Assembly (NCBI GenBank): GCA_946479395.1
Contig: CAMLFV010000122.1
Location: 1-7,863, forward strand
Reading direction: 5' to 3'
Origin: an uncultured Flavobacterium sp.
GTDB lineage: Bacteria; Bacteroidota; Bacteroidia; Flavobacteriales; Flavobacteriaceae
DNA: 7,863 nucleotides
Shown: positions 1 through 6,452 of the stretch, piece by piece
How positions within the stretch are numbered: position 1 is the first letter of the stretch
Layout: each line of letters opens with the position of its first letter
Translations under genes and position numbers: made by a program
Notes under the pieces: model-generated
What the model saw: the letters and a program-made list of their open reading frames with translations, nothing else
Database searches by the model: none
What the model was told of the DNA's origin: nothing

Positions 1-2
1 AA

Positions 3-59
3 GGATCAGGAAGTTACTTTAATGTTGGATTAGGTGTTCAGTACAAGTTTAAAAAGTAA
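3..59 (+). CDS. C-terminal end of a probable outer-membrane beta-barrel protein (5' end outside the window)
   Basis: Only the last 18 codons and the TAA stop are present. The visible residues read GSGSYFNVGLGVQYKFKK. Polar and non-polar residues alternate, with aromatic residues near the end, as in the closing beta-strand of Bacteroidota outer-membrane barrels, which often finish in a Y-x-F-like pattern. The other two forward frames hit stops almost at once (TAA at 20-22, TAG at 31-33). The stop is followed within 20 bases by a strong terminator, as expected for a gene end. The barrel assignment rests on this one strand pattern, so the reading frame is fairly secure but the family is not. Confidence 0.5.
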   Translation, partial: GSGSYFNVGLGVQYKFKK

Positions 60-76
60 TTAAAATATATATTAAT

Positions 77-109
77 AAAAAAGGGATTGTTTTAAACAAT
101 CCCTTTTTT
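77..109. terminator. Bidirectional intrinsic terminator between two converging genes
   Basis: A perfect inverted repeat, GGGATTGTTT (83-92) and AAACAATCCC (94-103), is flanked by six A on the left (77-82) and six T on the right (104-109). On either strand this gives a GC-anchored hairpin followed by a U-tract. It can therefore end the plus-strand barrel gene (stop at 59) and the minus-strand small gene (stop at 108). The stop codon of the small gene lies inside the T-run, so that terminator begins at its last codon. Confidence 0.9.
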
Positions 110-221
110 ATTTCTTCTCGTTTTTAGGAAGATATTCGTTAGTTTTCTTTGAAGCAGTAAATTTTTTATAGCCAAATAAAGCCAAAACAATAGCAGCCAT
201 TGCTAAATATACATATTGCAT
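108..221 (-). CDS. Small single-span membrane protein, 37 residues, function unknown
   Basis: The ORF encodes MQYVYLAMAAIVLALFGYKK followed by FTASKKTNEYLPKNEKK. Residues 3-18 form one hydrophobic helix. The remaining 19 or so residues are lysine-rich and polar, so the positive-inside rule places the tail in the cytoplasm and the short N-terminus outside. There is no lipobox and no clear signal-peptidase site, so a membrane anchor is more likely than an exported peptide. A consensus flavobacterial promoter sits just upstream (241-273) and a terminator overlaps the stop, so the ORF has its own complete transcription unit. No Shine-Dalgarno site is visible, which is common in this group. I do not recognise the family. 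The gene is short enough that standard gene callers often miss it. Confidence 0.62.
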   Translation of the reverse strand: MQYVYLAMAAIVLALFGYKKFTASKKTNEYLPKNEKK

Positions 222-240
222 AATACTTAATTTTGTAAAA

Positions 241-273
241 CAAATGTAATATATTTTAAAACAGCTTTTACAA
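241..273 (-). promoter_or_regulatory. Flavobacterial-type promoter for the 37-residue membrane protein gene
   Basis: Read on the minus strand, a -7 element TACATTTG (248 to 241) matches TAnnTTTG exactly. A TTG (273 to 271) lies 22 bases upstream, within the 17-23 spacing described for Flavobacterium promoters. Transcription would start near 234, leaving a leader of about a dozen bases before the ATG at 221. The TTG is also the last sense codon (Leu) of the MFS transporter gene, so the promoter begins inside the end of that gene. Confidence 0.6.
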
Positions 274-1494
274 ATTTTTGTTTTTTGATAAGTTCATTAA
301 TGCAGGTGTAAAAAACGAACAGATTCCAATTAGAATAATTACCAGTCCAAGTATAATGAAAGTATAGTTTATTCCTATAAAATCGGCAATAAAACCAGTA
401 AACAATAATCCGATGATTGATGGAAGCACCGAAAAACTATAGTACAGCGAAAAAACACGACCTAACATATTGTGCTGGATTTCCTCTTGAATTATCGTTG
501 TAAAACTGGCGTTGTAAAGTGAAGCTGAAATTCCACCAATTGCTGTTAAGATCACAAAAAATACAAACTGATCTGCCGATAACCAGCCCGACCAAGCAAA
601 CGTAACACCAATAATTATGTGCATGAAGTTGATAATAATTACTTTGCTTATCCTTGGTTTCCAAATTCCTAACAAACCGCCGCCGACTAACATTCCCACG
701 CCCCAAATAACTTCAATAATACTTATTTCGAATTTATCGCCTTTAAAATGATTGATCGTTAGCAACGGGAAAAGTACGGCAACCGGCATAATACAGAATA
801 ACCCCACGATGGAGTATAAAAATAGATACCACAAACCTTTGTTACGAGTAATTTCGTTAAAAGCCGTTTCCATATCGTTCCAAATATTATTAAAGCTTGC
901 TGCCGTTTTTTCATCGGGAATGGTATTGGGAATGTAAATAAACAACAGCGAAATAATGGCAAATGCTGCTCCGAAAATATCTAAAAGCAACACATTACCT
1001 ATTGATAGCATTCCAATAGCAAAAGCTCCTAAAGCCGGACCAGCGATTCCCGAAACCGATTGAATAATCTGGTTGATACCTGCAATTCGCAATAATTCTG
1101 ATTGTGGTGCCAACAGTGGAATTGAAGCCTGCATGGCGGGCATGTGAAAGGCAGATCCTACCGATCGCAAACCTAACATTACATAGATAAGCGGTAAACT
1201 TTCGTATCCGAAATAAAAACTTATCGACATGAATAAAGTGCACAAAGCAACAAAACCATCGGCAAAAATCATGGTCTTTTTTCTATCCCAACGGTCAATA
1301 TAAACTCCCGCAAACGGACCAATCAATGCTTGCGGTAAAAGTGCTGCAATAGCAGCAAAAGCCAGTACTTCGGCTGATTCTGTTTTTAAACTCAACCAAA
1401 TAATTATGGCAAAATTTACGGCAGAACTACTTATTAAAGAAATAAATTGACCAATCCACAGAATGGTAAATTTTCTTTTCCAATTAGTATCCAT
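268..1494 (-). CDS. MFS efflux transporter, DHA3 / Mef-like family
   Basis: This 408-residue inner-membrane protein has about 12 hydrophobic segments, the usual size for the major facilitator superfamily. The N-terminus NWKRKFTILWIGQFISLIS resembles the start of macrolide exporters Mef(A)/Mef(E), which supports the chosen ATG. MFS motif A is seen as GVYIDRWDRKK (63-73) between helices 2 and 3. A related GRVFSL (345-350) occupies the matching loop of the second half. RSVGSAFHMPAMQ (110-122) and SGIAGPALGAF (148-158) are also typical of the family. Family members use the proton gradient to expel drugs or other small molecules; the substrate here cannot be told. The kinase gene ends 34 bases upstream with no hairpin or recognisable promoter between, so co-transcription from the kinase gene is likely. 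No hairpin follows directly; the next terminator in this direction is at 77-109. Confidence 0.88.
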   Translation of the reverse strand: MDTNWKRKFTILWIGQFISLISSSAVNFAIIIWLSLKTESAEVLAFAAIAALLPQALIGPFAGVYIDRWDRKKTMIFADGFVALCTLFMSISFYFGYESLPLIYVMLGLRSVGSAFHMPAMQASIPLLAPQSELLRIAGINQIIQSVSGIAGPALGAFAIGMLSIGNVLLLDIFGAAFAIISLLFIYIPNTIPDEKTAASFNNIWNDMETAFNEITRNKGLWYLFLYSIVGLFCIMPVAVLFPLLTINHFKGDKFEISIIEVIWGVGMLVGGGLLGIWKPRISKVIIINFMHIIIGVTFAWSGWLSADQFVFFVILTAIGGISASLYNASFTTIIQEEIQHNMLGRVFSLYYSFSVLPSIIGLLFTGFIADFIGINYTFIILGLVIILIGICSFFTPALMNLSKNKNL

Positions 1495-1528
1495 AAGAAT
1501 AAATGAGTGTTTTTTGTTTTATAAGTTC

Positions 1529-4000
1529 TTAAACGATTACTTTTTCTATTTCTTTGATTATTGAAGGTGTTTTTTCGCTAATTTCTAAAATTGTTTTCTG
1601 CATTTCTTCGGCAGACAGTTCGTTTGTTTTTTGTTCCAAAAGAATTAATTTATCTACAATTTCGTTAATTTTTAACTGACGGAACATGGGCAGCATTTTA
1701 TGTGCGGTTTGTTTCACGGTTTCAATATCATTATTGGCGAACGAATTGTTTAAAACTTCGATATCGGTTTTAGAACTTGTAAAAAACGACTCTACAATAA
1801 GCTTAATTGCTTCTTTATCATTTTCCAGCAAATTAAATAAATCAGTTAAATCAAAATCATCATAATTTAATTTCATAGTCAGAATATTTTGGGTCGATGC
1901 TTTTACCGGTTCTTTAGCTTTAATACGTAAAATTTTGTAAATTGTGTTGTATAACGTATTGATATTTAATGGTTTTTGCATGTAATGATTAAAACCAAGC
2001 TTTTTGTATTCATGTTCATCAAAATCAATTTTTCCGGTTAGGGCAATTACAGGCGTATTCTTATAATTTTCTAATGATCGAATATCCTCTATAACTTTTA
2101 AACCGCTGTAAAATGGCATCTGCATATCGGTAATAATTAACTGATATTGTTCTTGTTGCAAAATTTCTTTTGCAAGTGCGCCGTTTTCTAAAGTAGTCAG
2201 TTTTTTAACTTTCGTACCAAATATTTCTTCGATTAATTTCAATTGCAGCTGATCATCATCAATAACCAAAATCTTTTTGTTTTCTAATTTCTTGGCGTTA
2301 TCATACTCAAAATCGGCTTCTTTTTCAATAGCAGTGTCCTCTTCAAAAGGCTTCAACGGAATAGTAATATAAAAAATAGTTCCCTTATTATGCTCGCTTT
2401 CAAAATGAATAGATCCATTTAATAAACCAACCAAACGTTTGGTAATGTTCAATCCTAAACCAGAGCCGCCGTAACTTTCATTATTATTATGCGCCTGCAC
2501 AAATTCTACAAACAAATCGTCTTTGTTTTCAACTTTAATACCAATTCCAGTGTCGGTAATTTTAATAATCGCCAAATTATTATCTAAATTGGCATCAACA
2601 CGAACTTCGCCTTTATGTGTGAATTTTATGGCGTTAGAAATTACGTTGGTTAAAATTTGTTGAATTCTAAAAGCATCAGAATTAAAATCTGCATTCAATT
2701 TTTCATCGATATTAAATACCAAATCAATTTGCTTTTTATTGGCACTGTTTCTAAGATTGTTTGATATGTTTTGAAGCAAATCGTTAAAGTTGAATTTTCC
2801 TGTTTTGATCTTAATTTTATTGTATTCCAAATTCGAAAACAATGAAAGATCGTCAACCATTTTCTTGATGTATTTTGTTGATTGAATGATGTTTTTAAGG
2901 AATTCTTTCTGTTTTGCCGTTTTAAGAGTATTTTGCAAAAGTGCCGAAAAACCAAGCAAAGAATTTATGGGCGAAACCATATCGTGCGAAATAGTTGCCA
3001 TAAAAAAGCTTTTTTGTTTCATTAAATCCTGCATATCTTGATTTAATTTTTCGAGCTTTTGTTTGTTTAAAGCCGATTTGTTTAAATCACGAAGAATGAT
3101 GAAACCAAAAAACAAAGCGATTACCGAAATAATGATTCCGATCTTTGCAATATTGTTACTAACCTTATCAATTACATTTTTGCTTGATTCGTATTTAATG
3201 TTCGATGATTCTACTACAATTTTCTCTACTTCTGCCAGTAAATCGCGCAAACGGTTGCTTAATTCTTGGTTTCGTTTAATCAACAAAGCTTCTTTGTCGT
3301 AATATCTTTTCAGTAGTTTTAATTCATTTTTCTTGGCTGCCGAGAAAATATTTTCTGTTGCTTCATTTATTTTTTGTTGATTTTCTTTTTGAATTGCTTC
3401 TTGCTCTTGTTTAATTTTAGCATTTTGACTTTCTAATCTTTCTTGGTTTTCTTGATCTTTATTTTTTATAGACCCGAATACCCTGCCCCAAAAATTTGTT
3501 TTTTCTACAACTGTATCAATTTTTACAATTTTTTGAGCTGATTCGTTGTGTATGGTTTGTATTTTATTTTTAGCTTCGTTATAAATATCAAAATTTGTGT
3601 ATTTTGATTGGACATCTAAAACTTGATCAAACGTCAAGCTCTTTAAATTAATAATATTGGTGATGGTATCTAATTTGTTTTTAAGATTTTGATTTTCAAT
3701 GCTTTTGTTTTTTAGAACGCCAATTCTTAAAATCAAAGAATCTAATTGATTATGATATGATTTCGCCGCCTTTTTATCGTAAGAAAGTAACGCCAACCTG
3801 CCCGAGTTATCTACCGAATACAATTCACTTACAATACTACCTAATTCAATTACTTTGGTATTCTCGGTTAAAAGATCGTCTTTAGAAACATTCAAGTTTT
3901 TAACTTCACGTAATATATAAAGAATCGATAAACTGAAAATACCAATTAAAAATATGTATCCTAAGGTAAGTTTTACTTTTAAATTCTGCTCGGTTGTCAT
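1529..4000 (-). CDS. Membrane-bound hybrid sensor histidine kinase (HisKA-HATPase-REC-Hpt)
   Basis: This is an 823-residue sensor. TM1 is about 11-30 and TM2 about 286-303, enclosing an extracytoplasmic region of some 255 residues with no domain I recognise. Its second half (180-280) is rich in Lys, Glu and Gln and probably forms a coiled coil. HisKA carries the phospho-acceptor His339 in ATISHDMVSP. The ATPase domain shows the N box around Asn456 (NAIKFT), G1 DTGIGI (483-488) and G2 GGSGLGL (511-517). The receiver has the acidic cluster 581-583, phospho-acceptor Asp625 in TDMQMP, Thr655 and Lys676. A C-terminal Hpt domain (about 712-815) carries His767 in AHKMLP. All phosphorelay residues appear intact, so the expected path is His339 to Asp625 to His767 and on to a separate regulator not present here. 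An in-frame TGA two codons before the ATG fixes the start. It probably leads an operon with the MFS gene downstream. No confident promoter is visible in the 78 bases upstream; AAAATTTG (4012 to 4005, minus) is one mismatch from a -7 element but lacks a spaced TTG. Confidence 0.95.
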   Translation of the reverse strand: MTTEQNLKVKLTLGYIFLIGIFSLSILYILREVKNLNVSKDDLLTENTKVIELGSIVSELYSVDNSGRLALLSYDKKAAKSYHNQLDSLILRIGVLKNKSIENQNLKNKLDTITNIINLKSLTFDQVLDVQSKYTNFDIYNEAKNKIQTIHNESAQKIVKIDTVVEKTNFWGRVFGSIKNKDQENQERLESQNAKIKQEQEAIQKENQQKINEATENIFSAAKKNELKLLKRYYDKEALLIKRNQELSNRLRDLLAEVEKIVVESSNIKYESSKNVIDKVSNNIAKIGIIISVIALFFGFIILRDLNKSALNKQKLEKLNQDMQDLMKQKSFFMATISHDMVSPINSLLGFSALLQNTLKTAKQKEFLKNIIQSTKYIKKMVDDLSLFSNLEYNKIKIKTGKFNFNDLLQNISNNLRNSANKKQIDLVFNIDEKLNADFNSDAFRIQQILTNVISNAIKFTHKGEVRVDANLDNNLAIIKITDTGIGIKVENKDDLFVEFVQAHNNNESYGGSGLGLNITKRLVGLLNGSIHFESEHNKGTIFYITIPLKPFEEDTAIEKEADFEYDNAKKLENKKILVIDDDQLQLKLIEEIFGTKVKKLTTLENGALAKEILQQEQYQLIITDMQMPFYSGLKVIEDIRSLENYKNTPVIALTGKIDFDEHEYKKLGFNHYMQKPLNINTLYNTIYKILRIKAKEPVKASTQNILTMKLNYDDFDLTDLFNLLENDKEAIKLIVESFFTSSKTDIEVLNNSFANNDIETVKQTAHKMLPMFRQLKINEIVDKLILLEQKTNELSAEEMQKTILEISEKTPSIIKEIEKVIV

Positions 4001-4022
4001 AGATCAAATTTTTTACTAAAAT

Positions 4023-4053
4023 AAAAAAAGACTACCGAAAACGATAGCCTTTT
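4023..4053 (-). terminator. Intrinsic terminator after the acyl-CoA dehydrogenase gene
   Basis: On the minus strand the RNA would read GGCUAUCG, loop UUUU, CGGUAGUC, then seven U (plus-strand arms 4030-4037 and 4042-4049, A-run 4023-4029). All eight pairs form if two G-U wobbles are allowed. On the plus strand the same positions become A-C mismatches, so the hairpin should work mainly in the minus direction. It starts about 30 bases past the dehydrogenase stop and separates that gene from the kinase unit. Confidence 0.8.
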
Positions 4054-4078
4054 ATGTTTTGATATTATAAAGTTGCTA

Positions 4079-5218
4079 TTATTTAGCAATTCCTCTTGAA
4101 ATTACAATTTTTTGGATTTCTGAAGTTCCTTCGTAAATCTGTGTGATTTTTGCATCACGCATCATACGTTCTACGTGGTATTCACTTACATAACCGTTAC
4201 CTCCGTGAATTTGAACCGCTTCAACCGTAGTATCCATAGCTGTTTGCGATGCAAATAATTTTGCCATTGCTCCAGAAATAGAAATATCTTCGCCATTGTC
4301 TTTTTCACTCGCCGCTTTCATACACAACATACGTGCTGCCGTAATGTTCACCGCCATATCTGCCAATTTAAAAGCAATTGCTTGGTGGTTAATAATTTCT
4401 GTTTTAAACGCTTTACGTTCTTTAGCATATTTTAAGGCCAATTCGTAAGCACCTTGTGCAATACCTAAAGCTTGCGACGCAATACCAATACGTCCACCGT
4501 TTAAAACATTCATAGCAAAAGCAAAACCAAAGCCGTCTTCGCCAATTCTGTTTTCTTTAGGAACTTTAACATCTGTAAACATTAATGAATGCGTGTCGCT
4601 TCCGCGAATTCCCATTTTCTTTTCTTTTGGACCAATTTCAAAACCAGCCCATCCTTTTTCAACAATAAAAGCGTTGATTCCTTTATGTCCTTTTTCAGGG
4701 TGCGTGTGTGCAATAACCAAGTAAGTTGATGCTGTGCTACCGTTTGTAATCCAGTTTTTAGTACCGTTTAACAAATAATGGTCACCCATATCAACCGCAG
4801 TTGTTTTTTGCGATGTAGCGTCAGATCCTGCTTCTGGTTCCGATAAACAAAAAGCGCCGATTACTTCACCAGATGCCAATGGTACCAAATATTTTTGTTT
4901 TTGTTCTTCTGAACAGTATTTTTCCATTCCCGCACAAACCAACGAGTTGTTAACAGACATAACAACCGCAGCCGACGCATCAACTTTAGCAATTTCTTCC
5001 ATTGCCAAAACATAAGAAACACTGTCTAAACCAGCGCCACCATATTTTGGGTCAACCATCATTCCTAAAAATCCAAGCTCACCCATTTTTTTTACTGCAT
5101 CAGCAGGAAATTTAGAGTGCTCGTCACGTTCAATAACTCCAGGTAATAATTCAGTTTGAGCGAAATCACGAGCAGCTTGTTGAATCATTAATTGCTCTTC
5201 AGTTAATTTAAAATCCAT
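4079..5218 (-). CDS. Acyl-CoA dehydrogenase (short/medium-chain type, FAD- and ETF-dependent)
   Basis: This 379-residue cytoplasmic flavoenzyme is full length for the family. It would oxidise an acyl-CoA to the trans-2-enoyl-CoA and pass electrons to electron-transfer flavoprotein. The N-terminal helical domain begins MDFKLTEEQLMIQQAARDFA. The first signature GAFCLSEPEAGSD is at 121-133 and the second, around QIHGGNGYVSEYHVERMMRD, spans 336-355. The probable catalytic base is Glu363 in IYEGTSEIQ, the position used by short- and medium-chain enzymes rather than by isovaleryl- or long-chain types. The chain-length or branched-chain preference cannot be fixed from sequence reading. An in-frame TAG directly before the ATG confirms the start. 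The gene has its own consensus promoter (5259-5289) and terminator (4023-4053), so it is probably transcribed alone, divergently from anmK. Confidence 0.95.
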   Translation of the reverse strand: MDFKLTEEQLMIQQAARDFAQTELLPGVIERDEHSKFPADAVKKMGELGFLGMMVDPKYGGAGLDSVSYVLAMEEIAKVDASAAVVMSVNNSLVCAGMEKYCSEEQKQKYLVPLASGEVIGAFCLSEPEAGSDATSQKTTAVDMGDHYLLNGTKNWITNGSTASTYLVIAHTHPEKGHKGINAFIVEKGWAGFEIGPKEKKMGIRGSDTHSLMFTDVKVPKENRIGEDGFGFAFAMNVLNGGRIGIASQALGIAQGAYELALKYAKERKAFKTEIINHQAIAFKLADMAVNITAARMLCMKAASEKDNGEDISISGAMAKLFASQTAMDTTVEAVQIHGGNGYVSEYHVERMMRDAKITQIYEGTSEIQKIVISRGIAK

Positions 5219-5258
5219 CTATTAATATTGTTTTTATAAACACGTTAATTTTTCGCTC

Positions 5259-5289
5259 CAAATATAATTGAATATTGCGAATTTTTCAA
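5259..5289 (-). promoter_or_regulatory. Consensus flavobacterial promoter for the acyl-CoA dehydrogenase gene
   Basis: On the minus strand, TTG (5289 to 5287) is followed after 20 bases by TATATTTG (5266 to 5259), an exact TAnnTTTG match. Transcription would begin near 5252, giving a leader of about 34 bases. This is one of the two best promoter matches in the window. It lies in the 93-base region shared with the divergent anmK gene. Confidence 0.75.
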
Positions 5290-5301
5290 AAAATATCTTT
5301 A
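5268..5301 (+). promoter_or_regulatory. Candidate anmK promoter (weaker)
   Basis: TATCTTTA (5294-5301) matches TAnnTTTG at all but the last base. A TTG at 5268-5270 lies 23 bases upstream; another at 5275-5277 is 16 bases upstream. Transcription would start near 5308, only a few bases before the ATG at 5312, so the mRNA would be nearly leaderless. An alternative -7 element is TATAATTG (5263-5270), also one mismatch from consensus, which overlaps the divergent acyl-CoA dehydrogenase -7 element but has no properly spaced TTG. Confidence 0.35.
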
Positions 5302-5311
5302 ATTTTAATTT

Positions 5312-6400
5312 ATGAATACAGAAAAATTTAAAGTCCTAGGTGTAATGTCAGGTACTTCGTTAGACGGAATTGATTGCGCCGTTGTAGAATTTACAAAGAA
5401 TAATAATGTTTGGAATTTTGATTTTATTTCAGGAAAAACAACTGCTTATTCTAAAGATTGGCAGCACAAATTACAGCATGCTATTCATCTTTCTGATACC
5501 GATTTACATCTTTTAAATATTGAATACACGTATTTTTTAGCCGAATTTTTAGCCGACTTTATTACAGATAATAATTTGACTGATCTAAATTTTATTTCAT
5601 CGCACGGACACACGGTTTTGCATCAGCCCGAAAATGGAATTACCCTGCAAATTGGAAATTTACCGACTGTTACCGATATGATTTCGTTGCCTTTTGTGTG
5701 CGATTTTCGTGTGCAGGATGTACAATTAGGCGGACAAGGAGCTCCGTTGGTTCCCATTGGTGATCGTTTACTTTTTGCCGATTATGATTATTGTTTAAAT
5801 TTAGGTGGATTCTCTAATATTTCTTTTGAAGAAAATAAGGAACGAATTGCGTTTGATATTTGTCCGGTGAACACCTTATTGAATCATTTTGCAAAAAAAT
5901 TATGTAAAGATTTTGATGAAAGCGGAAATTTCGCATCATCAGGAACGGTAAATCAAGATCTGTTGAATGAATTGAATAATCTATCGTTCTATAATCAGCA
6001 AGGTCCAAAATCATTGGGAGTAGAACAAGTAAATACAATTTATCTTCCACTGATCGAAAAATATCAGTTAACCGCTCAAGATCACTTGGCAACCGTAACA
6101 GAACATATCGCGTATCAAATAGCATCAATCCTAAAAAAATCAAACTCAAAATTATTGGTAACAGGCGGTGGCGCATTCAACGGACATCTTATCAATAGGT
6201 TAAAATTTTACGCACCAAATACCACCGTTGTGTTAGGATCTAAAGAAATAATAGAATTTAAAGAAGCCGTAATTTTTGCTTTTTTGGGTGTGTTGCGTGT
6301 TACAAATACAGACAATGTATTGAGCAGTGTTACTGGGGCATCAAAAAATCATTGTTCGGGTACTATATTTAATGAGGAATTATTAAGAAGTAATTGCTAA
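5312..6400 (+). CDS. anmK: Anhydro-N-acetylmuramic acid kinase
   Basis: This 362-residue cytoplasmic enzyme of peptidoglycan recycling uses ATP to open the 1,6-anhydro ring of anhydro-MurNAc and phosphorylate it to MurNAc-6-phosphate. Family hallmarks are present in order: the phosphate loop VMSGTSLDGID (11-21), SSHGHTV (96-102), DFRVQDVQLGGQGAPLVP (131-148), LNLGGFSNI (162-170), the probable catalytic Asp182 in AFDICPVN (180-187), the ATP-binding VTGGGAFN (283-290) and a C-terminal EFKEAVIFAFLGV (315-327). FDICPVN replaces the FDTGPGN usual in Proteobacteria; from memory this variant is normal in Bacteroidota. An in-frame TAA (5306-5308) just before the ATG confirms the start. The next step, MurQ etherase, is not encoded here. 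There is no terminator between this gene and the following dehydrogenase, so some read-through is likely. Confidence 0.96.
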   Translation: MNTEKFKVLGVMSGTSLDGIDCAVVEFTKNNNVWNFDFISGKTTAYSKDWQHKLQHAIHLSDTDLHLLNIEYTYFLAEFLADFITDNNLTDLNFISSHGHTVLHQPENGITLQIGNLPTVTDMISLPFVCDFRVQDVQLGGQGAPLVPIGDRLLFADYDYCLNLGGFSNISFEENKERIAFDICPVNTLLNHFAKKLCKDFDESGNFASSGTVNQDLLNELNNLSFYNQQGPKSLGVEQVNTIYLPLIEKYQLTAQDHLATVTEHIAYQIASILKKSNSKLLVTGGGAFNGHLINRLKFYAPNTTVVLGSKEIIEFKEAVIFAFLGVLRVTNTDNVLSSVTGASKNHCSGTIFNEELLRSNC

Positions 6401-6425
6401 ATTGATTTGTAATGAATTATATTTG
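6394..6425 (+). promoter_or_regulatory. Consensus flavobacterial promoter for the Glu/Leu/Phe/Val-family dehydrogenase
   Basis: TTG (6394-6396) is followed after 21 bases by TATATTTG (6418-6425), an exact TAnnTTTG match. Transcription would start near 6432, giving a leader of about 20 bases before the ATG at 6453. The TTG lies within the last two sense codons of anmK, so the dehydrogenase can be expressed independently of the gene before it. Confidence 0.7.
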
Positions 6426-6452
6426 TCGGGAAAATAAAAAGTAATCAATATA

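Noticed and set aside
437..1243. Several open frames of 60-90 codons within the MFS gene, on both strands.
   Set aside because: They overlap a complete 12-helix transporter and have no motifs or start signals of their own.
2695..2955. An 86-codon open frame on the minus strand overlapping the kinase gene in another frame.
   Set aside because: It is a frame-shifted reading of the HisKA/HATPase region, whose correct frame has all catalytic motifs intact.
3370..3460. Low-complexity Lys/Glu/Gln-coding DNA in the kinase gene that could look like a tandem repeat.
   Set aside because: There is no regular repeated unit at the DNA level. The pattern is the codon composition of a coiled coil.
5219..5311. 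A possible riboswitch or small RNA in the divergent intergenic region.
   Set aside because: The 93 bases are accounted for by promoter elements, with no stable hairpin or known riboswitch core visible.
5814..6176. A 120-codon open frame on the minus strand inside anmK.
   Set aside because: It lies antisense to a gene with clear AnmK motifs throughout, shows no domain, and has no promoter or neighbouring gene in that direction.
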